From Winogradskyella marincola (GTDB lineage: Bacteria > Bacteroidota > Bacteroidia > Flavobacteriales > Flavobacteriaceae), in assembly GCF_029624125.1 (NCBI RefSeq), contig NZ_JARSBN010000007.1, positions 1-64,000 on the forward strand: a DNA stretch of 64,000 nt. The letters are read 5' to 3'. The first letter of the stretch is position 1. Each line of letters begins with the position of its first letter. Both the position numbers and the translations under genes were made by a program. The notes below the pieces were generated by a model. It did no database searches. It was not told the origin of the DNA and worked only from the letters and a program-made list of their open reading frames with translations. This document shows, one piece after another, positions 53,051 to 60,786 of this stretch.

Positions 53051-54225
53051 TAAAAGAATGTTTTATTTTCTTTATTCATTTTACGCAACAACGGACTGCA
53101 ACGGTAACGGTCTTCGTGGTACTCGTTGTATAATTCATCTAGTTTGACTACACACCAATCAATGCCTTTTTCATCTGCCCAAGCTAATAATCCTTTTGGG
53201 TAATTAACCCCTTTGGTCATAGCGTTGTCTATATCTTCTGCTGATGCGATGTTTAGAAACAAAGCGTCTGCTGCTTCGTTGATTAACATTACTAGAACAC
53301 GGTCGAAAATGGTTTGAGCCAAATCTTCACGAGATCCTGAATCAAGTTCAGGATGACAAGTATTTATAATTTTTCCATTTTGGTCGTAATCATAGTAACC
53401 TTTTCCAAATTTTCTTCCTAAATAGCCTGCTTCACTTAAACGTTTTTGTGTGAAACTAGGTTTGTATCTTGGGTCGAAATAAAAGGCTGTAAACACGGTT
53501 TCCGTTACTGTGTAATTGACATCGTTACCAATGAAATCCATTAATTCGAATGGTCCCATTCTAAAACCTCCCAATGTTTTTAAACTATGGTCAATGGTTT
53601 CAAAATCAGCAATGCCTTCTTCGTAAATTCTTAACGCTTCTCCGTAAAATGGTCGCGCTACACGGTTTACGATAAAACCAGGTGTATCCTTGGCAACAGC
53701 TACTGTTTTCTTCCAACTTTTTATAGTTTCAACAGATTTGTCTAAAACTGCTTTTGAGGTTTGCACTGCTGGAATAACCTCAACCAACTTCATTAATGGT
53801 GCTGGGTTGAAAAAGTGAATTCCGATACAACGCTCCGGCTTTTGCAATGATGATGCTATGGATGCTATCGATAAACTCGATGTATTTGATGCAATGATAC
53901 AATCATCCGCAACATAGCTTTCCAATTCTGAAAAGACTTTCTTCTTGATATCGATATTTTCTACAATAGCTTCAATCGTAAGATTTGAATCTGCTAATGC
54001 TTTCAGGCTATCGACATACCTGATATTTGACTGAATTCTGTTTTTTTCTTCAGCATCTATTCGACCTTTTTCTATGAGTCTATTTAATATTTTTTCAAGG
54101 CTTGCTTTAGCTTTATCTAAAGCCGCTTGGTTGGTATCGTATAATTCCACGGAACAACCTGCAGTTGCCGCTACTTGAGCGATACCGCTTCCCATTGTTC
54201 CTGAACCTATTATTCCTACGTTCAT
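53050..54225 (-). CDS. paaH: 3-hydroxyacyl-CoA dehydrogenase PaaH, carrying a translated repeat insertion
   Basis: A 391-residue NAD-dependent dehydrogenase (3-hydroxyadipyl-CoA to 3-oxoadipyl-CoA). Rossmann motif IIGSGTMGSGIAQVAA at the N-terminus, catalytic region RCIGIHFFNPAPLMKLVEV, then 3HCDH C-terminal domain (about 186-283) with TPGFIVNRVARPFYGEALR. A second partial 3HCDH domain (about 300-391) has INEAADALFLNIAS and GVNYPKGLLAWAD. Between them, residues 290-299 read CHPELDSGSR, which is exactly the translation of a family A palindromic repeat (53331-53358). E. coli PaaH is longer (475 residues). It overlaps the next ORF by 1 bp. Confidence 0.93.
   Translation of the reverse strand: MNVGIIGSGTMGSGIAQVAATAGCSVELYDTNQAALDKAKASLEKILNRLIEKGRIDAEEKNRIQSNIRYVDSLKALADSNLTIEAIVENIDIKKKVFSELESYVADDCIIASNTSSLSIASIASSLQKPERCIGIHFFNPAPLMKLVEVIPAVQTSKAVLDKSVETIKSWKKTVAVAKDTPGFIVNRVARPFYGEALRIYEEGIADFETIDHSLKTLGGFRMGPFELMDFIGNDVNYTVTETVFTAFYFDPRYKPSFTQKRLSEAGYLGRKFGKGYYDYDQNGKIINTCHPELDSGSREDLAQTIFDRVLVMLINEAADALFLNIASAEDIDNAMTKGVNYPKGLLAWADEKGIDWCVVKLDELYNEYHEDRYRCSPLLRKMNKENKTFF
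53331..53358. repeat. family A palindromic repeat, copy 3, inside paaH
   Basis: Identical over its 28 bp to copy 1. It lies wholly within the paaH reading frame and encodes CHPELDSGSR there. Confidence 0.95.
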
Positions 54226-54239
54226 ATTTGTTTTTTATT

Positions 54240-54267
54240 GAGATCCTGAAACAAATTCAGGATGACA
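54240..54267. repeat. family A palindromic repeat, copy 4
   Basis: GAGATCCTGAA, spacer, TTCAGGATGACA; 2 bp after the stop codon of the PLP lyase gene, in the 44-bp spacer before paaH. Confidence 0.9.
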
Positions 54268-54269
54268 AA

Positions 54270-55208
54270 TCATCCAAAGGGAAGATTTGTCAAATCTACA
54301 TTTCCGCCAGAAATGATGATTCCGACGTTCTTATTTTTAAATTCTTCTTTATTCTTTAAAACAGCCGCAAAAGCTACTGCGCTTGATGGCTCTACAACTA
54401 TTTTCATTCGTTCCCAAATGAGTTGCATAGCCTCTTTAATTTCTTGTTCTTCTACTCTAATAATTTTATTTACCAAAGCTTTAATGATTGGAAAATTACG
54501 GTCGCCTAAATAGGTTTTTAGGCCATCTGCAATGGTATTTGCGCTTTCGTTTTTTTCAATCTTACCTGATTTTAAAGAACGATAAGCATCATCGACTTCC
54601 TTTGGTTCTGCACCTATTATTTTGCAATTTGGTGTAAACTGATTAACAGCTAAAGCTGTACCTGCTAATAATCCACCACCTCCAACTGGTGTAATAATTA
54701 CATCAAGATTAGGCTGTTCTTCTAACAACTCCATTGCTGCTGTCGCATTACCGTAAATCACTTCATCCTGATTAGATGGATGTAAAAATGAGGCTTTGGT
54801 TTCTTTCTGAATTTTATTGGCCGTGAACTCTCTCGCTTCAGCTGTTGACTCACATTCTATAATTTTGCCACCATAGGTTTTAACACCATTTTTTTTGGCT
54901 TGTGGTGCATTTTCTGGCATAACGATATATGCCTTAACACCAATTTTCTTGGCAGCTAATGAAACAGCTTGAGCAAAATTACCTGAAGAGTGTGTTACGA
55001 CTCCACCTTTTCTTTCTTCATCAGAAAGGGATAAAATCGCGTTTGCTGCACCTCTCATTTTAAACGCTCCCATTCTTTGAAAGTTTTCGCATTTAAAAAA
55101 CCCATTACAACCTGCTATTTCATCTAATAATTGTGATGTTAACACAGGTGTTTTGTGAATAAATGGTTTTATTCTTTGGTGGGTTTGTATGAGAAGTTCT
55201 TTATTCAT
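54270..55208 (-). CDS. PLP-dependent serine/threonine ammonia-lyase or racemase-like enzyme
   Basis: A 312-residue fold type II PLP enzyme. The PLP lysine is Lys50 in MGAFKMRGAANA, followed by HSSGNFAQAVSLAAKKIG, the asparagine loop and the phosphate loop TPVGGGGLLAGTALA. It matches the serine racemase/threonine dehydratase family without a C-terminal ACT regulatory domain, so it is catabolic-type. Its position between paaG and paaH, flanked by family A repeats, is unusual; no step of the phenylacetate pathway needs it. Confidence 0.85.
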   Translation of the reverse strand: MNKELLIQTHQRIKPFIHKTPVLTSQLLDEIAGCNGFFKCENFQRMGAFKMRGAANAILSLSDEERKGGVVTHSSGNFAQAVSLAAKKIGVKAYIVMPENAPQAKKNGVKTYGGKIIECESTAEAREFTANKIQKETKASFLHPSNQDEVIYGNATAAMELLEEQPNLDVIITPVGGGGLLAGTALAVNQFTPNCKIIGAEPKEVDDAYRSLKSGKIEKNESANTIADGLKTYLGDRNFPIIKALVNKIIRVEEQEIKEAMQLIWERMKIVVEPSSAVAFAAVLKNKEEFKNKNVGIIISGGNVDLTNLPFG

Positions 55209-55215
55209 AATTGGT

Positions 55216-55243
55216 GAGATCCTGAATCAAGTTCAGGATGATA
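55216..55243. repeat. family A palindromic repeat, copy 5
   Basis: Same 28-bp pattern with one change near the end (GGATGATA); 8 bp after the paaG stop codon. Confidence 0.88.
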
Positions 55244-55251
55244 GACCTAAG

Positions 55252-56031
55252 TTATTTTCCTTTAAAAGTTGGTTTACGTTTTTCTACAAAAGCTGAAACG
55301 CCTTCTTCGTAATCTTTAGTTTGAGCTGCTTCGATCTGTAATTTTGATTCTAATGCTAACTGTTCTTCTAAATTATTGGTTAAAGATTGATTAAACGCTT
55401 CCTTAATTTTCCCTAAAGCTAATGTTGGCATATTAGCGAGTTTTAAGGCTAATTTATTCACTTCTTCTTCAAAACTTTCTAATGGCAACACTTTGTAAAT
55501 CATTCCCATTTTTTCGGCTTCATCGGCAGAGACTTTATCTCCTAACATCGCTAGTGCTGATGCTTTTTGAAAACCGATTAAACGAGGTAAAAAGAACGTT
55601 CCTGCACTATCAGGAATCAAACCTATTAAACTAAATGCTTGTATGAAACTTACTTTTTCGTTAGCCACAACGATATCACAAGCCAATGCAATGTTAGCTC
55701 CTGCACCAGCCGCCACACCATTTATCGCACCAATGATTGGTTTTTTAATATTTCTAATTCTGGTGATGATTGGGTTGTAATGCTCTTCTAGAATTTTCTT
55801 GAATCCTGGATTTAGTTCCGGACTTGTTACTTCTTTTAAATCTTGACCTGCGCAAAATGCTTTTCCGTTTCCGGTTAGCACAATTGCTCTTACTTCAGAA
55901 TTACTTTCGCAATCGTCAAAAACTTGCTGTAGGTTTAATGCCATTTCACGGTTGAAGCTATTAAAAACTTCTGGTCGGTTTAGTGTGATGTAGGCTATGT
56001 TGTTTTCTATTTTTAGTTCTATTGAACTCAT
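55252..56031 (-). CDS. paaG: 1,2-epoxyphenylacetyl-CoA isomerase PaaG
   Basis: A 259-residue crotonase-fold enzyme. Oxyanion motif FCAGQDLKEVT, GVAAGAGANIALACDIV, and the PaaG-specific active-site segment GLIPDSAGTFFLPRLIG, whose Asp matches the catalytic Asp of E. coli PaaG (GLVPDSGGTWLLPR). It isomerises the ring-epoxide to oxepin-CoA and also acts later in the pathway. The length equals E. coli PaaG (about 262). It follows paaD, with a family A repeat between. Confidence 0.92.
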   Translation of the reverse strand: MSSIELKIENNIAYITLNRPEVFNSFNREMALNLQQVFDDCESNSEVRAIVLTGNGKAFCAGQDLKEVTSPELNPGFKKILEEHYNPIITRIRNIKKPIIGAINGVAAGAGANIALACDIVVANEKVSFIQAFSLIGLIPDSAGTFFLPRLIGFQKASALAMLGDKVSADEAEKMGMIYKVLPLESFEEEVNKLALKLANMPTLALGKIKEAFNQSLTNNLEEQLALESKLQIEAAQTKDYEEGVSAFVEKRKPTFKGK

Positions 56032-56055
56032 AATTTTATAATTATTAATCTTAAT

Positions 56056-56083
56056 GAGATCCTGAAACGAGTTTAGGATAACA
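56056..56083. repeat. family A palindromic repeat, copy 6
   Basis: Slightly diverged 28-bp copy (GTTTAGGATAACA end); 8 bp after the paaD stop codon. Confidence 0.85.
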
Positions 56084-56091
56084 ACAAGTTG

Positions 56092-56592
56092 TCACTTCAA
56101 ACATTTAAAATAATCAAATGGCTCTTGACAGTCGTTGCACTGAAATTGTGCTTTGCAAGCCGTTGAACCAAATTGACTTATCATTTTTGTATTTGCACTT
56201 CCGCATTGCGGACATTTTACTAATTGTTTTCCTTCCAGCAACACGGACTTGTCAGCTTCTTCATCTAATGGTGCTGCGATACCATAATCTTCGAGTGCTT
56301 TTCTGCCTCTTGGTGTAATCCAATCGGTTGTCCAAGCTGGATGTAAAATCAAATCTACTTCAGCTATATAACCTGCTTTTTGCATTGCGCGTTTGATATC
56401 ATCTCCGATAACATCCATAGCAGGACAGCCACTGTAAGTTGGTGTGATTTCGATTTTTACAATATCATTTTCGATAACAGCAGAACGCACAACACCCATA
56501 TCCATAATGGATAATACTGGAATTTCTGGATCTGAAATAGACTCCAGAACCTTTACCAGTTTTGGGTTGATATGTTGCTCTGTTGTTGTCAT
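56092..56592 (-). CDS. paaD: phenylacetyl-CoA epoxidase assembly protein PaaD
   Basis: A 166-residue protein. The N-terminal MIP18/DUF59-type domain (about 8-95) has SISDPEIPVLSIMDMGVVR and TPTYSGCPAMDVIGDDIK; the C-terminal zinc-ribbon-like region (about 130-166) has CPQCGSANTKM and CNDCQEPFDYFKC. This is the standard PaaD layout. It is needed to mature the oxygenase, probably by delivering Fe-S or iron. It lies 36 bp after paaC, with a family B repeat in the gap. Confidence 0.95.
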   Translation of the reverse strand: MTTTEQHINPKLVKVLESISDPEIPVLSIMDMGVVRSAVIENDIVKIEITPTYSGCPAMDVIGDDIKRAMQKAGYIAEVDLILHPAWTTDWITPRGRKALEDYGIAAPLDEEADKSVLLEGKQLVKCPQCGSANTKMISQFGSTACKAQFQCNDCQEPFDYFKCLK

Positions 56593-56601
56593 TATTTTAA
56601 A

Positions 56602-56627
56602 AGAGATTCCTGCTTTCGCAGGAATTT
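56602..56627. repeat. family B palindromic repeat, copy 2
   Basis: AGATTCCTGCTTTCGCAGGA then ATTTG; arms ATTCCTGC/GCAGGAAT. It nearly fills the 36-bp gap between paaC and paaD, ending 1-2 bp from the paaC stop. Confidence 0.85.
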
Positions 56628-56628
56628 G

Positions 56629-57384
56629 TTACCATTCCATATTTGGATAGGTACGTTGCATATATTGTAAATCGGCCAGCAAGTAACCCATATGTTCGGT
56701 ATGAATGCCTTGCTTTCCTCCTTTTTGAAAGTATTTGCTTTCTGGAACGCTTAACGTTGCTTCTTCTAAAACTGCGTTTACTTCTTCGTAATAAGCATCT
56801 TTTAATTTAGTAACATCTACTCCAACGCCTTCAGCAACCATAGCTTTATCAGCTTCGGTTTGATGGAATAACTCATCGGTATACGTCCATAAATCATTTA
56901 TTGCTGTTTGAATACGACTATGACTTTCTTCAGTACCATCTCCTAATCGCTTAATCCAATCAGATGAGAAACGCTTATGGTAACTCACTTCTTTGATGGA
57001 TTTTTTTGCAATTGCAGACAGATTTAAATCAGTACTTTTTTCTAATTCGGTTAGCATTAAAAAATGATATACATCGAATAAGAATTGTCTTGCCATTGTG
57101 TACCCAAAATCGGTATTTGGCTGTTCTACCAATAAAACATTGAAGTATTCGCGTTCTTTACGAAGCATCGCGATATCATCTTCTGTTCTGCCATCTCCGG
57201 CAATTTTTGTTGCATATTGATAATAACTACGTACTTGCCCTAATAAATCTAACGACATATTGGTGCACGCGATATCGGTTTCTAAACTTGGTCCGTGACC
57301 GCAAAGCTCTCCTAATCTCTGACCGAGAATTAGGCTGTTATCTGCGATTCCCAGGATGTAGTTGTATAAGTTTTCGTTTTTCAT
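56629..57384 (-). CDS. paaC: phenylacetyl-CoA epoxidase structural subunit PaaC
   Basis: A 251-residue ferritin-like subunit, the size of E. coli PaaC. Recognised by LGQRLGELCGHGPSLETDIA, NMSLDLLGQVRSYYQYA, GYTMARQFLFDVYHF, SYHKRFSSDWIKRLGDGTEE and the ending GKQGIHTEHMGYLLADLQ. PaaC pairs with PaaA and stabilises the di-iron complex but lacks its own metal site. Order A-B-C-D matches other bacteria. Confidence 0.95.
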   Translation of the reverse strand: MKNENLYNYILGIADNSLILGQRLGELCGHGPSLETDIACTNMSLDLLGQVRSYYQYATKIAGDGRTEDDIAMLRKEREYFNVLLVEQPNTDFGYTMARQFLFDVYHFLMLTELEKSTDLNLSAIAKKSIKEVSYHKRFSSDWIKRLGDGTEESHSRIQTAINDLWTYTDELFHQTEADKAMVAEGVGVDVTKLKDAYYEEVNAVLEEATLSVPESKYFQKGGKQGIHTEHMGYLLADLQYMQRTYPNMEW

Positions 57385-57397
57385 TTTTAATCAAATT

Positions 57398-57426
57398 GAG
57401 ACCTTTCGACTGCGCTTAAGGTGACA
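57398..57426. repeat. family D repeat in the paaB-paaC spacer
   Basis: GAGACCTTTCGACTGCGCTT then AAGGTGACA; imperfect arms ACCTT/AAGGT. It shares the TGACA right end with families A and B. Confidence 0.6.
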
Positions 57427-57441
57427 TTTAACATAAATAAA

Positions 57442-57469
57442 GAGATCCTGAAACGAGTTCAGGATGACA
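57442..57469. repeat. family A palindromic repeat, copy 7
   Basis: GAGATCCTGAA, spacer ACGAG, TTCAGGATGACA; 13 bp after the paaB stop codon. Confidence 0.9.
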
Positions 57470-57482
57470 AAGCCTTGCTTTG

Positions 57483-57773
57483 TTACATATGTTTTACGTC
57501 GTCTGGTAAATCATAAAATGTTGGATGACGATACACCTTATCTTGTGCTGGTTCAAATAATTCGCCATTATGCTCTGGATTTGATGCTGTAATATGCTTA
57601 CTTTCTACAACCCAAATACTTACACCTTCGTTACGTCTTGTGTAAACGTCTCTTGCATTTTCTAAAGCCATTTCTGCATCTGCTGCGTGAAGACTTCCGA
57701 AATGACGATGTTCTAATCCGTTTTTACTTCTTACGAAAACCTCCCAAAGTGGCCAGTTCTTTTTATTAGACAT
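57483..57773 (-). CDS. paaB: phenylacetyl-CoA epoxidase subunit PaaB
   Basis: A 96-residue protein matching PaaB in length and sequence: WPLWEVFVRSKNGLEHRHFG, SLHAADAEMALENARDVYTR, EGVSIWVVES and the ending DKVYRHPTFYDLPDDV. PaaB links PaaAC heterodimers. The gene sits between paaA and paaC with small repeat-filled gaps. Confidence 0.96.
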   Translation of the reverse strand: MSNKKNWPLWEVFVRSKNGLEHRHFGSLHAADAEMALENARDVYTRRNEGVSIWVVESKHITASNPEHNGELFEPAQDKVYRHPTFYDLPDDVKHM

Positions 57774-57775
57774 TA

Positions 57776-57838
57776 GATATTAGATGTTAGATGTTAGACT
57801 TTATCAGAGTACTTCTCTCATTTCTCATTTCTCGAGTC
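57776..57838. repeat. short tandem repeats in the paaA-paaB spacer
   Basis: Tandem TTAGATAT/TTAGATGT units (57772-57798), then two TTTCTCA units (CTCATTTCTCATTTCTC). Low-complexity sequence of a type often seen between flavobacterial genes. Confidence 0.6.
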
Positions 57839-57849
57839 TAACCTTCTGA

Positions 57850-58806
57850 TTATACTACTTGTTTGTTTTTTCTTTCTTGTTGTTTTTCAGCGTGAGCCAT
57901 AGCTGCGTCTCTAACCCATTCGCCACGTTCCCAAGCGCCAACTCTTGCTTTCATTCTTGCTTTGTTCATTGGTCCGTGACCTTTTACAACTTGCCAGAAT
58001 TCTTCCCAATCAATTTCTCCGAAATCATAACTTTGACGCTCTTCGTTCCATTTTAAATCTGGGTCTGGAATTGTTAATCCTAAAATATCAGCTTGTGGCA
58101 CGGTTTGGTCAATAAACTGCTGACGTAACTCGTCATTGGTTTTTCGCTTCAATTTCCATTTCATTGATTGTTCGGTGTGAACCGACATATCATCAGTTGG
58201 CCCTAACATCATTAAACTTGGCCACCACCAACGGTTAAGTGCATCTTGTGCCATTTCTTTTTGTTCTGGTGTTCCATTGCAAAGCTTTAGCATAATTTCG
58301 TAACCTTGGCGCTGGTGAAAACTTTCTTCTTTACACACGCGTACCATTGCTCTTGCATAAGGCCCGAAAGAGGTACTACAAAGTGGCACTTGATTGATAA
58401 TAGCTGCACCATCTACCAACCAGCCGATAGCTCCCATATCTGCCCAAGTTACTGTTGGGTAATTGAATATGGAAGAATATTTTGCTTTACCCGAATGCAA
58501 TTGCTCGTACAACTCGTCTCGCGAGATGCCTAATGTTTCGCAAGCACTGTATAGGTATAATCCATGACCAGCTTCATCCTGTACTTTTGCCAATAAGGCT
58601 ACTTTACGACGTAAGGATGGCGCACGAGTAATCCAGTTACCTTCTGGTAACATTCCTACAATTTCGGAATGTGCGTGCTGACTAATTTGCCTAATATGCG
58701 TTTGGCGATATTTTTCTGGCATCCAGTCTTTAGGTTCAATTTTTTCGTCGCGAGCGATACGCGCTTCAAATTGCTCTTCTAGGTTTTTTATTTGTTCTTC
58801 ACTCAT
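57850..58806 (-). CDS. paaA: phenylacetyl-CoA epoxidase catalytic subunit PaaA
   Basis: A 318-residue di-iron oxygenase subunit. Di-iron ligand motifs: [17 protein letters not shown] and [15 protein letters not shown], with further conserved [15 protein letters not shown] and [12 protein letters not shown]. It epoxidises the ring of phenylacetyl-CoA. Length is close to E. coli PaaA (309). It follows paaE after a 169-bp spacer that holds a MITE-like repeat, so paaE and paaA may be separated in expression. Confidence 0.97.
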   Translation of the reverse strand: MSEEQIKNLEEQFEARIARDEKIEPKDWMPEKYRQTHIRQISQHAHSEIVGMLPEGNWITRAPSLRRKVALLAKVQDEAGHGLYLYSACETLGISRDELYEQLHSGKAKYSSIFNYPTVTWADMGAIGWLVDGAAIINQVPLCSTSFGPYARAMVRVCKEESFHQRQGYEIMLKLCNGTPEQKEMAQDALNRWWWPSLMMLGPTDDMSVHTEQSMKWKLKRKTNDELRQQFIDQTVPQADILGLTIPDPDLKWNEERQSYDFGEIDWEEFWQVVKGHGPMNKARMKARVGAWERGEWVRDAAMAHAEKQQERKNKQVV

Positions 58807-58809
58807 TTC

Positions 58810-58891
58810 TTTTAGCTTTTGGCTATTAGCATTTCGCTGTTAGCTAGTGAAACTTAATTTTTATAGCTGCTGGCTATTTGCCATTGGCTGT
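58810..58891. repeat. degenerate direct repeats (TAGCT-GGCTATTAGC type)
   Basis: Repeated units such as TTAGCTTTTGGCTATTAGC (58812-58830) and ATAGCTGCTGGCTATTTGCC (58863-58882), plus GCTGTTAGC. Low-complexity direct repeats in the paaE-paaA spacer. Confidence 0.6.
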
Positions 58892-58895
58892 TGGT

Positions 58896-58968
58896 GCGTT
58901 AAGGATTGAGGCTTTGTTGAAGCTCCTCGTAGAGAGCGACTGCCGAAAGCCTGACCCTTGGGTAACGC
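58896..58968. repeat. 73-bp MITE-like element in the paaE-paaA spacer
   Basis: Ends GCGTTA (58896-58901) and TAACGC (58963-58968) with internal arms AGGCTTT (58909-58915) and AAAGCCT (58946-58952). It ends 7 bp after the paaE stop codon. The inverted ends and size resemble a miniature element. Confidence 0.6.
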
Positions 58969-58975
58969 CATTATT

Positions 58976-60049
58976 TTACACGTCGAAATCGACCACCACT
59001 TTTTTAGTAGTTGGAACGGCTTGACAACTTAACACATAGTTTTGTGCGACTTCATCTTCTTCTAATGCGTAGTTGATTTTCATTTCAACTTCGCCTTCCA
59101 TTACTTGGCACTTACAGGTACTGCAAACGCCTCCTTTGCATGCAAAAGGCAAATCTGCTCCGGCAGTTAGTGCACCATCTAAAATATTATCATCGTCTTG
59201 CTGCATTGTGAAACGGAATTCTTTTCCGCCATCAATAATAACAACTTCGACACCATCAATTTTTTGTTCTGATAAACGCTCAACACGTTTTTTATCTTCT
59301 TCGGTTAGGCCTTTTACAAATAATTCGAAATGAATTAAATCTTTTGGTAAACCGGCTTCAGCCAGATAATTACTCACGTAATTGACCATATCTTCTGGTC
59401 CGCACAAAAACACTTCGCTTGTATCTGGAATATCAATGAATGTTTTGGTGAGCACTTTCATTTTTTCATCATCAAAACGACCATTGAACAACTCAATATC
59501 TCGCTTTTCTTTGGTTAGGAAATAATAGATTTCCAAACGACCGAAATAGGTGTTTCTTAATTGCTCTAACTCTTCCTTAAAGATAATGGATTTTGCTGTT
59601 CTATTGACATAAAACAACTTACAAGTTGAGTTTGGCTCTGCTGCCAAATGCGCTTTAATCATTGAAAGAATTGGCGTAACACCACTTCCTGCTGCAAAAA
59701 ACAAGTAGTTTTTAGCATTGTCTACATTACAATCTACGCCAAATGTTCCGCTAGGTGCCATAACATCTAGCTCGTCTCCTGCTTTTAAAGTGCTATTGAC
59801 AAAGGTTGAAAACTTCCCTCCTGGAATTTCTTTGACTGCCACTTTCCATTCGTTATCAAATGGACTAGAACATAGCGAATATGAGCGACGTACATCTTCG
59901 CCATTAATTAATGCCTTAAGCGTTAAATGTTGCCCTTGCGAGAATTTAAATTCGCCTTGCAATGCTTCAGGAATATCAAAAGTTACAACTGATGTATCTT
60001 TTGTTTCCTTGTAAATATCTTTTATTCTTAATTTATGAAAATCTGCCAT
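58976..60049 (-). CDS. paaE: phenylacetyl-CoA epoxidase reductase PaaE
   Basis: A 357-residue oxidoreductase. FAD-binding domain (about 1-105: RRSYSLCSSPFDNEW), NAD(P)H domain (about 110-235: YLFFAAGSGVTPILSMIKAH, EVFLCGPEDMV), and a C-terminal plant-type 2Fe-2S ferredoxin domain (about 265-357) with CKGGVCSTCKCQVMEGEV and a fourth Cys in VLSCQA. It passes electrons from NADPH to PaaA. First structural gene after the TetR-type regulator; a predicted -7 box and PaaR-like operator lie about 100 bp upstream. Confidence 0.96.
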   Translation of the reverse strand: MADFHKLRIKDIYKETKDTSVVTFDIPEALQGEFKFSQGQHLTLKALINGEDVRRSYSLCSSPFDNEWKVAVKEIPGGKFSTFVNSTLKAGDELDVMAPSGTFGVDCNVDNAKNYLFFAAGSGVTPILSMIKAHLAAEPNSTCKLFYVNRTAKSIIFKEELEQLRNTYFGRLEIYYFLTKEKRDIELFNGRFDDEKMKVLTKTFIDIPDTSEVFLCGPEDMVNYVSNYLAEAGLPKDLIHFELFVKGLTEEDKKRVERLSEQKIDGVEVVIIDGGKEFRFTMQQDDDNILDGALTAGADLPFACKGGVCSTCKCQVMEGEVEMKINYALEEDEVAQNYVLSCQAVPTTKKVVVDFDV

Positions 60050-60092
60050 TTTGGTGACAACTAGAATTGATTTATAAAATTTAGCATTATTA

Positions 60093-60118
60093 AGATTCCT
60101 GCTTTCGCAGAAATGACA
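60093..60118. repeat. family B palindromic repeat, copy 3
   Basis: AGATTCCTGCTTTCGCAG then AAATGACA (one change from the other copies). Its right end merges into the PaaR-like palindrome at 60115. Confidence 0.8.
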
Positions 60119-60148
60119 ATGAAACTAACACTTGTTAGTTTCATTGTC
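60115..60148. promoter_or_regulatory. PaaR-like operator palindrome upstream of paaE
   Basis: Perfect 15-bp arms GACAATGAAACTAAC (60115-60129) and GTTAGTTTCATTGTC (60134-60148) with an ACTT loop. The core CTAACACTTGTTAG closely resembles the PaaR site CNAACGNNCGTTNG known from Thermus. It overlaps the edge of a minus-strand TAAATTTG box. Confidence 0.65.
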
Positions 60149-60155
60149 AAATTTA
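60148..60155 (-). promoter_or_regulatory. -7 box TAAATTTG of the paa operon
   Basis: Read on the minus strand TAAATTTG fits TAnnTTTG. It would place the start of transcription inside the 60115-60148 palindrome, consistent with repressor control. No TTG is seen 17-23 bp upstream. Confidence 0.45.
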
Positions 60156-60167
60156 CAAAAAATTAAT

Positions 60168-60740
60168 CTAATTTTTGTTAATTCCCTGAATGAGTACCGT
60201 ACTTAATTGTTGAGACAATTTTTCTGGATTGCGATACTCTTTTTTGGGTATCCATGAATACAGCGATCTGAGGGTTGTTAATATTGAGAACAACATTATC
60301 TCAATATTCTCGTCAATAATTTCGTCTTTCTTCACTCCTTCTGCTATGATTTCTCTTAATTCTTCTTCATAATTAGTCCGTAGCTCTAAATAGTAATCTA
60401 ACTTTTCTTCTAAGTGCATCCAATCATTATTTAAAGATGCCATTCCATAAGGGTTTTGAGATGCAATCTTAACGTGTAGTTTTACAACCTCTTCAATTTT
60501 TTTGATGTTTGATTTTTCGGATTGTTGAATTTGCCTTAAACCACTTGTAAACTCTTCTGCCAGAGTAATAATAATCTCTTTTAAGATTTGCTGTTTAGAT
60601 TTTATGTGATTGTATAAGCTTGCCGCTTTCATTCCCATTGCAGATGCCAAATCACGCATTGTTACTGCGCTGTAACCTTTTTCTTTGAAGAGTTTGGCTG
60701 CAGTTTTTATAATTTCGTCTTTACGTGTTTCGGTTTTCAA
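60168..60740 (-). CDS. TetR-type transcriptional regulator, likely PaaR
   Basis: A 190-residue TetR regulator. The N-terminal HTH (about 5-52) shows RKDEIIKTAAKLFKEKGYSA, TMRDLASAMGMKAASLYNHI. The C-terminal ligand-binding helices (about 60-190) fit the TetR_C family used by PaaR. It is the first gene before the paa operon on the same strand. In Thermus, PaaR of this type is released from DNA by phenylacetyl-CoA; the palindrome after this gene supports the same logic here (inference). Confidence 0.88.
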   Translation of the reverse strand: MKTETRKDEIIKTAAKLFKEKGYSAVTMRDLASAMGMKAASLYNHIKSKQQILKEIIITLAEEFTSGLRQIQQSEKSNIKKIEEVVKLHVKIASQNPYGMASLNNDWMHLEEKLDYYLELRTNYEEELREIIAEGVKKDEIIDENIEIMLFSILTTLRSLYSWIPKKEYRNPEKLSQQLSTVLIQGINKN

Positions 60741-60786
60741 TTTTAGGAAGTGATTAATTCAACGTAAATTTATAAAAAAGAAAACT

